Source of the DNA: an uncultured Collinsella sp. | GTDB taxonomy: Bacteria > Actinomycetota > Coriobacteriia > Coriobacteriales > Coriobacteriaceae | DNA: 23,059 nucleotides | Direction: 5' to 3' | Assembly: GCA_959019775.1 (NCBI GenBank) | Contig: CAUEPS010000023.1 | Location: 1 to 23,059, forward strand | Shown here: positions 14,478-21,415 of the stretch, one piece after another | How positions within the stretch are numbered: position 1 is the stretch's first letter | How the letters are laid out: each line of letters opens with the position of its first letter | Notes under the pieces: generated by a model | Database searches by the model: none | Seen by the model: the letters and a program-made list of their open reading frames with translations, nothing else | What the model was told of the DNA's origin: nothing | Program-made: the position numbers and the translations under genes

Positions 14478-15035
14478 TTAGCGTCCCAGCATCCTAAAGA
14501 AACGCTCTTCGAGCGCGGGGTCGGTCTCAAAGACGCCGCGGCGAGCGAGCGTCACGGTCTTGGTGCCGGGCTTTTGCACGCCGCGCATGGTCATGCACAT
14601 ATGCTCAGCTTCCATGAGCACAATCGCTCCCTGGGGAGCGAGATAATCCATGAGGGCGTCGGCAACCTGCGCACACAGCTGCTCCTGCAGCTGCAGACGG
14701 CGGGCATAAACCTCAACCGTGCGAGCAAGCTTAGAGAGCCCTGCGACACGGCCGTTGGGGATATAGCCAATGGTAGCCTTGCCATAAAACGGCAGCAGAT
14801 GATGTTCGCACAGCGAGTAGAACGTGATGTCGCGCTCGATAACCAAATCGTTCGAAGCGACGGCAAACGTTTTGGACAGGTGCTCCTCGGCACTCTGGTC
14901 CATACCGCCGGCGATTTCGCCATACATACGGGCAACGCGCGCCGGGGTCTCCAGCAGGCCCTCCCGAGTTGGGTCCTCGCCTATGCCCTCAAGCAACAGC
15001 TTAATGGCGGCCTCGACTTTTTCCTGATCGACCAT
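14478..15035 (-). CDS. folE: GTP cyclohydrolase I
   Basis: A 185-residue type I GTP cyclohydrolase, converting GTP to 7,8-dihydroneopterin triphosphate, the first step of folate synthesis. Zinc ligands are C76 and H79 in YSLCEHHLLPF and C147 in HMCMTMRG, with H78 and H145 also conserved. The full family block GYIPNGRVAGLSKLAR is present at 90-105. Start at 15035 is preferred: GAGG lies upstream and MVDQEKVEAAIKLLLEGIG fits the family's N-terminus; an in-frame 21-codon extension is likely leader. A TACCAT -10-like hexamer at 15075-15070 on this strand gives a short leader. First gene of folE - HD - folB. Confidence 0.95.
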   Translation of the reverse strand: MVDQEKVEAAIKLLLEGIGEDPTREGLLETPARVARMYGEIAGGMDQSAEEHLSKTFAVASNDLVIERDITFYSLCEHHLLPFYGKATIGYIPNGRVAGLSKLARTVEVYARRLQLQEQLCAQVADALMDYLAPQGAIVLMEAEHMCMTMRGVQKPGTKTVTLARRGVFETDPALEERFFRMLGR

Positions 15036-15101
15036 CTGGGCCTCACTTTTCCGATTTTGCGTTCGCGCTATGGTACCACGCCCTCCGGCATCGGCCACAA
15101 G

Positions 15102-15683
15102 CTACATAGTATGGGTCGAATAGACCGGATCATCACGCCAAAGTTCAACCGCATCACAAAGCGCAACGCCCTCGCGCTCAGCACGGGCGCGCGTAGCGTT
15201 CATATCGATCACGCGCTGATTGCTCGAGCCTCTGAAGCGCAACGAGATATCGTACAAATCCTGAACGAACGGACCGTCCACCAACATATCGAGGCAGGTA
15301 AGGATACGGTCCGTGACCTCGGTATGGTGGCAACCGCCCGGCATAAGCTCCTCGAGCACATCGCCGGTAAAGCACCAAATGGTCTTGCCCGACCCCGATG
15401 GATAGGCCGCACGCACGCGTTCGATAAAGTCGACAAGCCCCGCTTGATTCTCAGGTTCCATAGGCTCGCCACCCAGAATCGTCAGGCCATCGATAAAGGG
15501 ATGATCGAGACTCTCGATAATTTTGTCCTCGACGGCGCTATCGAACGGCTCGCCAGCGGCAAAGTCCCACGCGACAGAGTTAAAACAATTCTTGCACCCA
15601 CGACGGCACCCGCTCACAAACAGAGAAGTACGAACGCCTTCTCCATCAGCAATGTCGAAATACTTAATGTTCGCGTAGTTCAT
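15102..15683 (-). CDS. nrdG: Anaerobic ribonucleotide reductase activating protein
   Basis: A 193-residue radical SAM enzyme that makes the glycyl radical on NrdD. The SAM cluster motif CxxxCxxC is C26, C30 and C33 in SGCRRGCKNCF, followed by GLTILGGEPME, the usual SAM-binding GGEP. The opening MNYANIKYFDIADGEGVRTSLFVSG is typical of NrdG. ATG at 15683 has GGGAGAG upstream; a 52-codon in-frame extension crosses a long palindrome and is rejected. It lies 427 bp downstream of nrdD on the same strand, separated by the nrdD terminator and repeats, so it may be read through or have its own promoter. Confidence 0.95.
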   Translation of the reverse strand: MNYANIKYFDIADGEGVRTSLFVSGCRRGCKNCFNSVAWDFAAGEPFDSAVEDKIIESLDHPFIDGLTILGGEPMEPENQAGLVDFIERVRAAYPSGSGKTIWCFTGDVLEELMPGGCHHTEVTDRILTCLDMLVDGPFVQDLYDISLRFRGSSNQRVIDMNATRARAEREGVALCDAVELWRDDPVYSTHTM

Positions 15684-15699
15684 AGGTAACTCTCCCGGG

Positions 15700-15781
15700 A
15701 GGCCGGGACATATCATCCCGTCCTCAAACATTCTCGGCCTTCGGCCTGCGAAACTGCGGGCGGGACGATATGTCCCGGCCT
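15700..15781. repeat. Long palindrome between nrdD and nrdG
   Basis: Arms 15700-15720 and 15761-15781 (outer part AGGCCGGGACATATC) pair over 21 bp with a single A/C mismatch, which becomes a G-U wobble in the minus-strand RNA. The 40-nt loop holds a second hairpin, GGCC-TTC-GGCC, giving a two-tiered structure. Its base adjoins the nrdG ribosome binding site. It could end nrdD read-through, protect an mRNA end, or be a dispersed palindromic element. Confidence 0.6.
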
Positions 15782-15915
15782 CATGCAAAGGGTAACTCAA
15801 TGAACGAAGCGAACATCGAGCATAGGGTTCGAGGTCCAATAAAAACTGGGTTGCGGCTCAACCGCCATCGCAAGTAAATCGCAGCTGCAGCTCAAATTAT
15901 TTCCGCTAAGAACTT

Positions 15916-16144
15916 CGAGGAGTGAGCAGACCGCGCGCTGCATCTCAGCTACGTTAACTTGGCTGAACCGAGAGGGCCGCTTGGGCTTTTGCTCGATATG
16001 AGTTCCGCACGCAAAGAAGGCCACTTAATGTGGCCTTCGTCTTGCGCAGGACTGTCCGAAATAGCGAGCAAATGCCCAAGCGTCCCTCTCGGTTCATCCC
16101 CGGAGCGGTATTAGAGATGCAGCACGCGGTCGCGGATCTCCTCG
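15916..16144. repeat. Imperfect inverted duplication around the nrdD 3' end
   Basis: The right half (16144-16039) is the last bases of nrdD plus its downstream sequence; the left half (15916-16015) carries a diverged copy in opposite orientation. Matching blocks include GACCGCGyGCTGCATCTC and TGAACCGAGAGGG, then GCTTGGGC and TTTGCTCG. The blocks meet at the perfect hairpin 16016-16038. The left copy therefore looks like an extra, decayed nrdD terminus facing the real one. Confidence 0.65.
16016..16038 (-). terminator. nrdD terminator hairpin
   Basis: Perfect 9-bp arms GAAGGCCAC and GTGGCCTTC with loop TTAAT. On the minus strand it is followed by TTTGCG, weakly T-rich. It lies about 72 bp past the nrdD stop at the centre of the inverted duplication, so it could act on either strand. 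Confidence 0.65.
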
Positions 16145-18333
16145 GTTCGACCCTGGTTCCAGAACTGGGTACCGATGTAGCCGCACGTACGACGAGCGAC
16201 GTTCATCTTCTCCTGGTCGCGGTTGCCGCAGTTGGGGCACTCCCACACCAGCTTGCCATCGTCCTCGACAATCTTGATCTCGCCATCGTAGCCGCACACC
16301 TGGCAGTAGTCGCTCTTGGTGTTGAGCTCGGCGTACATGATGTTGTCGTAGATGTACTGCATCACGCGAATGACAGCCTTGAGGTTGTCCTGCATGTTGG
16401 GAACCTCAACGTAGGAGATGGCGCCGCCCGGCGAAAGCTGCTGGAACATACCCTCGAACTTGAGCTTATCGAAAGCATCAATCTCCTCGGACACATGAAC
16501 GTGATAGCTGTTAGTAATGTAGCCCTTGTCCGTAACGCCCGGGATAATGCCAAAACGGCGCTGCAGGCACTTGGCGAACTTGTAGGTCGTCGACTCCAAC
16601 GGCGTGCCGTACAGCGAGAAGTCGATATCGCTTTCGGCCTTCCACTCGGCGCACTTGTCGTTCATGCGCTGCATGACGGCCATGGCAAACGGCGTGCCCT
16701 CCTTCTCGGTGTGGCTGTGGCCCGTCATGTACTTGACGCACTCATACAGGCCGGCATAACCCAGGCTGATGGTGGAGTAACCGCCCACGAGCAGCTTATC
16801 GATCGTCTCGCCCTTCTTCAGACGCGCCAGGGCACCGTACTGCCAAAGAATCGGCGCGGCATCCGAAAGCGTGCCCATCAGGCGCTCATGACGGCACAGC
16901 AGGGCACGATGGCACAGCTCAAGGCGCTCGTCGAAGATCTTCCAGAACTTGTCCATGTCCTGATGCGAGCTCAGCGCGACATCGGGCAGGTTAATGGTCA
17001 CAACGCCCTGGTTAAAGCGACCATAGTACTTGGGCTTGTTCGGGTCGTAGTTCAGCGCGTTGGCAACATTGTTAAAGCCGTTGCCCGAACGGTCGGGCGT
17101 CAGGAAGCTGCGGCAACCCATGCAGGTGTAGCAGTCGCCGTTGCCGGCGGTCTCGCCCTTCGACAGCTTGAGCTCGCGCATCTTCTTCTCGGAGATGTAA
17201 TCGGGCACCATGCGCTTGGCGGTGCACTTGGCAGCCAGCTGGGTCAGGTAGAAGTACGGGGAATCCTCGTGAACGTTATCGTCCTCGAGTACATAGATAA
17301 GCTTGGGGAATGCCGGGGTAATCCAAACGCCGGCCTCGTTCTTAACGCCCTCGTAGCGCTGGCGAAGCGTCTCCTCCACGATCATGGCAAGGTCGTGCTT
17401 CTCCTGAGGCGTACGGGCCTCGTTAAGATACATAAAGACCGTCACGAACGGCGCCTGGCCATTGGTGGTCATAAGGGTCACGACCTGATACTGAATCGTC
17501 TGGACGCCACGACGGATCTCGTCACGCAGGCGATCCTCAACAACCTCGCGGACCTTCTCGGCAGATGCAGAGACGCCGAGCTCCTCAAGCTCGCGAGCGA
17601 CCTCGCCGCGAATCTTTTGACGACTCACCTCAACGAACGGGGCGAGATGGGTCAGCGAGATAGACTGGCCGCCATACTGGGAGGAAGCAACCTGGGCGAT
17701 GATCTGCGTCGCGATATTGCAGGCAGTCGAGAAGCTGTGCGGCTTCTCGATTAGCGTGCCCGAAATAACAGTGCCGTTCTGGAGCATGTCCTCCAGGTTC
17801 ACCAGGTCGCAGTTATGCATGTGCTGAGCAAAGTAATCCGAATCGTGGAAGTGGATCAGGCCCTCATTGTGGGCATCCACGATCTCCTGGGGCAGCAGCA
17901 CGCGCTGGGTCAGGTCCTTGGAAATCTCGCCGGCCATGTAGTCGCGCTGAACGGAATTGACGGTCGGGTTCTTGTTGGAGTTCTCCTGCTTGACCTCTTC
18001 GTTATTGCACTCGATCAGCGACAGGATCTTGTCATCGGTCGTGTTCTTCTGGCGCTTCAGGCTCTGAACGTAGCGATAGATGATGTAGTGGCGGGCGACC
18101 TCGTAGCAGTCGAGACGCATGATCTCGTCCTCGACCAAATCCTGGATCTCCTCGACCGAAACGGTGTGGCCCGCGTTCTCGCATGCCTCGGCGACGTTTT
18201 GCGCCGCATAAACCACCTGGCGGTCGGTTAGACGAGAGCTCTCCTCGACCTCCAAGTTGGCGGCGCGGATGGCATTGACGATCTTATCGATGTCAAAGAC
18301 AACCTCGGTGCCGCTGCGCTTGATGATCTTCAT
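16111..18333 (-). CDS. nrdD: Anaerobic (class III) ribonucleoside-triphosphate reductase
   Basis: A 740-residue glycyl-radical enzyme reducing NTPs to dNTPs without oxygen. An ATP-cone allosteric domain occupies about residues 1-90 (MKIIKRSGTEVVFDIDKIVNAI). The catalytic core includes the cysteine region NGDCYTCMGCRSFL. The C-terminus has a zinc site C677/C680/C699/C702 and the radical loop RRTCGYIGTQ with glycyl radical G718. The ending EIRDRVLHL is typical of the family. ATG at 18333 has AGAGG upstream; a 10-codon extension is rejected. A promoter at 18561-18590 with paired NrdR boxes and a leader of about 220 nt precede it. With nrdG it forms the anaerobic dNTP supply. Confidence 0.97.
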   Translation of the reverse strand: MKIIKRSGTEVVFDIDKIVNAIRAANLEVEESSRLTDRQVVYAAQNVAEACENAGHTVSVEEIQDLVEDEIMRLDCYEVARHYIIYRYVQSLKRQKNTTDDKILSLIECNNEEVKQENSNKNPTVNSVQRDYMAGEISKDLTQRVLLPQEIVDAHNEGLIHFHDSDYFAQHMHNCDLVNLEDMLQNGTVISGTLIEKPHSFSTACNIATQIIAQVASSQYGGQSISLTHLAPFVEVSRQKIRGEVARELEELGVSASAEKVREVVEDRLRDEIRRGVQTIQYQVVTLMTTNGQAPFVTVFMYLNEARTPQEKHDLAMIVEETLRQRYEGVKNEAGVWITPAFPKLIYVLEDDNVHEDSPYFYLTQLAAKCTAKRMVPDYISEKKMRELKLSKGETAGNGDCYTCMGCRSFLTPDRSGNGFNNVANALNYDPNKPKYYGRFNQGVVTINLPDVALSSHQDMDKFWKIFDERLELCHRALLCRHERLMGTLSDAAPILWQYGALARLKKGETIDKLLVGGYSTISLGYAGLYECVKYMTGHSHTEKEGTPFAMAVMQRMNDKCAEWKAESDIDFSLYGTPLESTTYKFAKCLQRRFGIIPGVTDKGYITNSYHVHVSEEIDAFDKLKFEGMFQQLSPGGAISYVEVPNMQDNLKAVIRVMQYIYDNIMYAELNTKSDYCQVCGYDGEIKIVEDDGKLVWECPNCGNRDQEKMNVARRTCGYIGTQFWNQGRTEEIRDRVLHL

Positions 18334-18554
18334 CCTCTTGCCTCTTTCGCGTCGTAGCCTCATTGCGCTTCAGAGCCAAACGATGCCCGGCAGGGCTTGC
18401 CCCTGTCTTGCGGCGCCGTCGCGCAATCTGTGTTCTCGATAAACCATAGGTCCTCATGCGGACAATCCTCGCGGCCGATCAAGCGGCTCAAAGGCGTGTC
18501 CAAATGGGGCGAATAAGGTCCTCGTTCTCTGTCCGCCATCTATCATACGACAAA
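18334..18554 (-). other. Long 5' leader of nrdD
   Basis: About 220 nt lie between the predicted nrdD transcription start and its ATG. The leader includes a GC-rich segment with GGGGCAAGCCC near 18400. No known riboswitch was recognised; in particular no B12-box GCCACTG is seen. No convincing leader ORF was found. Confidence 0.45.
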
Positions 18555-18558
18555 GAGG

Positions 18559-18606
18559 CATCTATATCCTGTATTCTTTTTTTAGGTCAAACACAACATA
18601 TAGTGT
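18559..18606 (-). promoter_or_regulatory. nrdD promoter with paired NrdR boxes
   Basis: Minus strand: -35 TTGACC (18590-18585), 18-nt spacer, -10 TATAGA (18566-18561). Box 1, ACACTATATGTTGTGT (18606-18591), closely matches the NrdR consensus and abuts the -35. Box 2 (18559-18574), CATCTATATCCTGTAT on the plus strand, is a weaker match covering the -10. The boxes are 32 bp apart, three helical turns, as expected for cooperative NrdR repression. Confidence 0.8.
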
Positions 18607-18664
18607 TTCAGCAGGTCAAAGCAATTGGTTAATTTACAGACGCATTAAAAATGAGAGGTCATAG

Positions 18665-18898
18665 ATGAGCCAATCGACCTCCGTCAGCCCAACTACCTGC
18701 ATGGCAGTTTTTAAGCCCCCTCGCGGGGCTGCTGGAAAATCCTACCAAAACCAAACCGCTCACGCCAAAAGAATCCAAAAGATTGTGCTTGACCTAGATG
18801 TTGCGGTCGAAGCCGATCCAGATTTATGCGATGGCCCAACGATGCCGGGGCAACACAAAAGCATCGCGGGCAGGCCGTTAATTCTACCAGCGGTTTAA
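18665..18898 (+). CDS. Doubtful 77-residue ORF divergent from nrdD
   Basis: AGAGG lies 6 nt before the ATG, but the predicted protein has no recognisable domain, transmembrane segment or consistent composition, and it crosses a GC hairpin (AGCCCCCTCGCGGGGCT at 18714-18730). It may be the decayed start of a gene truncated by the repeat region that follows. Low confidence. Confidence 0.2.
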   Translation: MSQSTSVSPTTCMAVFKPPRGAAGKSYQNQTAHAKRIQKIVLDLDVAVEADPDLCDGPTMPGQHKSIAGRPLILPAV

Positions 18899-19548
18899 AC
18901 TCTGGCAGACCGTAATCGAGGCGCACCTGCATTGGTAGGGGCGGTTGCCGGGCGTGGGGCCCAACGGCCTTAATTTCAGGTCTAATACTTTTCCGCGAAG
19001 TGAACGAGTCAAAACGGACCCCCGGAGCATCGGCATTTTTAGGGGTCCATTTCCTGCGGTTTTCCCATTGGAATCCTGCGGTTTTGGTCTTTAAAAGTGT
19101 GGATGCTTCGGGGGTCCAAATTAGCTCGTTCACTTCGCGGAAAAGTATTAGACCTGATTATAGGAAGGTCGCTCAGAAGCGGCCCCGAGGCTCGTCAGAG
19201 CCTGATCGAGGCGATCGTCGGAGCTGTTTGGGCGGTTTTTGGTTTGGCTGGAATGATAGCCGGCGTTGCCGAAGCGGTTTTGGGCTTGGCTGGCGTGGCT
19301 GCTGGCACAGTCGTGGCTGATTTTATGGCGTGGCTTGTCGGCGTAAAAGGGCGGCGCGCCGCGAGATTAACTCGCTCCCGCCGAAAAGCAGAGACCCAAT
19401 CCGCTTGTTGCAGATTGGGCTTTAGCGACATGGGTATCGGCGCAACGGGTTTACGCGCGCTCGAATTGGGAACAATGGATTCAACGGCGTAGGCGACCTC
19501 CTTTTTGCTGGCAACCGTCCAGCCTTGAACCCTACTGAAGGAGGAAAG
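18899..19548. other. Gene-poor repeat-rich stretch
   Basis: About 650 bp with no convincing gene. It holds the 180-bp inverted-repeat element (18977-19156), a segment with near-tandem repeats GCGGTTTTTGGTTTGGCTGG and GCGGTTTTGGGCTTGGCTGG around 19230-19295, and a CCCAATC/GATTGGG hairpin at about 19395-19419. The plus frame across the tandem repeats reads as Gly/Ala/Val-rich hydrophobic residues and the minus frame as PAKPKTA-type repeats; neither has a ribosome binding site. Confidence 0.5.
18977..19156. mobile_element. MITE-like element with 32-bp perfect inverted repeats
   Basis: Terminal arms at 18977-19008 and 19125-19156 are perfect 32-bp inverted repeats (outer end CAGGTCTAATACTTTTC). 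Inside, GGACCCCCGGAGCATC is mirrored near 19102-19117 with one difference, which extends the pairing. The centre contains TCCTGCGGTTTT twice. No transposase is encoded. The size and perfect ends suit a non-autonomous element or a dispersed palindromic repeat; no target-site duplication is evident. Confidence 0.55.
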
Positions 19549-19632
19549 ATGAACCGTTGGCCTAGTGACGAGGTCGTGCTCGCCGTCATCGACGCGCTGA
19601 GGGAGATTGCTCTCGCGCTCATCGCGAAGTGA
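19549..19632 (+). CDS. 27-residue amphipathic small protein
   Basis: A 27-codon ORF (starts MNRWPSDEVVLAVIDALR, ends ALALIAK) with a consensus AAGGAGG 4 nt upstream of the ATG, followed within 25 bp by a strong hairpin terminator with a T-rich tail. The protein begins polar and continues as one amphipathic helix rich in Ala, Leu, Ile and Val with alternating acidic residues. No family is recognised. A compact self-contained gene of this form fits a small membrane-active peptide, a type I toxin, or a phage or island leader peptide; none is proven. It lies at the border of the accessory cassette, convergent with the HEPN gene. Confidence 0.55.
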   Translation: MNRWPSDEVVLAVIDALREIALALIAK

Positions 19633-19652
19633 CGGCAAGGGGCGAGCGCCGT

Positions 19653-19688
19653 GGGGCGCGCATTCAACGAATGCGCGCCCCTATTTTT
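19653..19688. terminator. Strong terminator between the small ORF and the HEPN gene
   Basis: Perfect 13-bp arms GGGGCGCGCATTC (19653-19665) and its complement (19669-19681) with a 3-nt loop, followed on the plus strand by TATTTTT. It terminates the 27-residue ORF and, from the other side, probably the HEPN gene ending at 19687. Confidence 0.9.
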
Positions 19689-21387
19689 ATGCGATGAATA
19701 CCTCTCGCCCATCATGCCTTATGAACCATATGCTTTTCGGCATATTCTCTTTCGTGACGAGCACGTCGCAGTCCTCCAAGCGAACGCGGTCGGGGACAAT
19801 GGTATCTCGTCCCGTTGTCCTCATGAACAGTAGCGGGGTCACGATGTTTCCCGACTCGTCGTGCTCTATAAGCTGCCTCTCAAACGGCCTCACCGCGTAT
19901 ATCGAGGCTCCGTCCGCGAACTCGAGCCTGAGACGGCGGCATCCTCTCGGCACGCCCTCCATCCGGTTGAACAGGCGGTCGTACTCAATCGCTTCGCGGT
20001 CGATTCCCAGCCACTCTTGCAGCGGAATCTCGGCAGCGCCTCCCCGGTAGCCACCAAGAAGCAGGTAGGCGGCAAGGAGCGTGTTGCCCCTGATTCGCTC
20101 GACCTCGGCCAGACTGTCGATGTTATCCTTGTGGAAGTGACTGTTTCGGCAGTCCCTGACGTATTGCCTGAGGACCCACAGCACATAGTGCCTCCCACTT
20201 TGGGAGAGCGCCCACGCTTCAGTGTCATCGTTGAGAAAATTGGCGAGGGATCCGAGGCTTGTATCGAAGCATTCCTCGTTCTCCGGCTCGAACGTCACAT
20301 GGTCGCTCTTGCCCATCTTATAGGGACGGCGACCTTGGATGGGACCGACGCGCGGCATCTTGCGCGGTTTCTTCTTGATGAACAGGTCCCTGCGACAGGG
20401 TGACGAGAGACGGTACCTCATCAGGGTGTCTGCGAGTTGCTCAATCGACTTCAGGTACCCACAGACGATTGAGGTGTAATCGAAGCACCCGCCTCGCGAG
20501 AAAGCCTTCCTGAGATACTCGGCGGTCACGAAGCACCGAGCAAAGCCGGACGACCCCACAAGCGCGTAGCGGAGCCCCTCGCCGTAGTACGTCTCGTCGA
20601 GCGTGCGCCTGTCATCGTCGGACAGCGAGCCAAACGGCCTGCCCATCTTCTCATGGGAGGCAGGCACGTATTCGCCCACCGTCCCTCGCGCCGCCCTAAG
20701 CTCGCCAAGAACTTCCGCCCTGAAGCTCGCCGTCCGGTCAAGCGAAAGGCGAGTCACCGCCTGCATGCCGATGATGTCGTTCGCCTTTTCCACCGCCTCT
20801 CGTGCAGCAGAGAGAAAGGTCTCGAATTCCGCCACTGAGAAGAATCGGCGGAACATCTCGCGAATAGAAACCGACTCCACCTTGAAAGGCCACGAATCGG
20901 ACGCAGGCCGTCTGGCAATGCATCTCGCCTCCGGTGAATCGGACCAGTCCACGGAGAGGACCTTGCTGAGTTGGTACCTGCGTGAGACGTCGATGAGCGT
21001 TTGGTCGCCGGTGAGTACATCGGTATACCTAATCCCCAGCCGCTGGCCATCAACGGTGGTAACGAACTCGACCCCGACCATATCCTCAAACCACTCATTG
21101 CTTGCCATGGAGAGTCTGAGCCTGGGTTTAACTTGCTCGACGCTATATCCGTGCAACTGGAAAAGGTCGAACAGGATCGGGTTGACCAACATCTCGCGAA
21201 TGCTGGAAACAAGCGCGCGCTCGTGGCTCCTATACCGATAAAAATCGGGTCTTGCTACGTCAAGAATGGGGAAGTCTCCGCACTCGCTACGCGCGCCCCG
21301 ATACACCCATGATTGGACCTGCGCGAGGAACGCTGACGCGTTCCTGTCAATAGATTCCTCAAGCGTCGACACGTTAGCGCTCATCAT
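19687..21387 (-). CDS. Unrecognised protein with HEPN-type RX4H motif
   Basis: A 566-residue protein of no family I recognise. The clearest motif is R414-N-S-H-F-H419, within LRQYVRDCRNSHFHKDN: the R-N-x-x-x-H signature of HEPN ribonuclease domains, set in predicted helices as expected. Residues about 331-360 are strongly basic (FIKKKPRKMPRVGPIQGRRP), a possible nucleic-acid contact. The N-terminal 150 residues are mixed alpha/beta, with a GVEFVTTVDGQRLGIRYTDV segment. No signal peptide or transmembrane helix is seen. ATGATG at 21387 follows GGGGG; longer in-frame sequence overlaps the exonuclease and is rejected. It lies 28 nt after the exonuclease stop, so they form an operon. A role as an RNase effector in phage defence is inference. 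Confidence 0.75.
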   Translation of the reverse strand: MMSANVSTLEESIDRNASAFLAQVQSWVYRGARSECGDFPILDVARPDFYRYRSHERALVSSIREMLVNPILFDLFQLHGYSVEQVKPRLRLSMASNEWFEDMVGVEFVTTVDGQRLGIRYTDVLTGDQTLIDVSRRYQLSKVLSVDWSDSPEARCIARRPASDSWPFKVESVSIREMFRRFFSVAEFETFLSAAREAVEKANDIIGMQAVTRLSLDRTASFRAEVLGELRAARGTVGEYVPASHEKMGRPFGSLSDDDRRTLDETYYGEGLRYALVGSSGFARCFVTAEYLRKAFSRGGCFDYTSIVCGYLKSIEQLADTLMRYRLSSPCRRDLFIKKKPRKMPRVGPIQGRRPYKMGKSDHVTFEPENEECFDTSLGSLANFLNDDTEAWALSQSGRHYVLWVLRQYVRDCRNSHFHKDNIDSLAEVERIRGNTLLAAYLLLGGYRGGAAEIPLQEWLGIDREAIEYDRLFNRMEGVPRGCRRLRLEFADGASIYAVRPFERQLIEHDESGNIVTPLLFMRTTGRDTIVPDRVRLEDCDVLVTKENMPKSIWFIRHDGREVFIA

Positions 21388-21415
21388 TACCCCCAGACAA
21401 GACGGGCGAGCCGTC

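Noticed and set aside
15797..16024. Minus-strand 75-codon ORF beside nrdD
   Set aside because: It is made of the left arm of the inverted duplication and part of the palindrome region; its similarity to the opposite-strand frame at 16030 comes from the repeat, not from a gene family.
16030..17754. 574-codon plus-strand frame antisense to nrdD
   Set aside because: It lies on the opposite strand of an unmistakable nrdD. The repetitive Val/Leu/His composition is typical of reverse-strand translation in GC-rich genes.
18711..19133. Minus-strand 140-codon ORF
   Set aside because: It starts within the inverted-repeat element, has no ribosome binding site and no recognisable domain.
19097..19492. 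Plus-strand hydrophobic Gly/Ala-rich ORF
   Set aside because: It begins inside the inverted-repeat element without a ribosome binding site; the hydrophobic stretch derives from short tandem repeats of DNA. A real small membrane protein cannot be fully excluded.
19422..19502. TTG-started 20-residue peptide on the minus strand preceded by AGGAGG
   Set aside because: Spacing between AGGAGG and the TTG is about 12 nt, too long, and the frame has no other support.
19195..19638. Minus-strand 147-codon ORF with PAKPKTA repeats
   Set aside because: It runs antisense through the well-supported 27-residue ORF, lacks a ribosome binding site, and its repeats mirror the same tandem DNA repeats.
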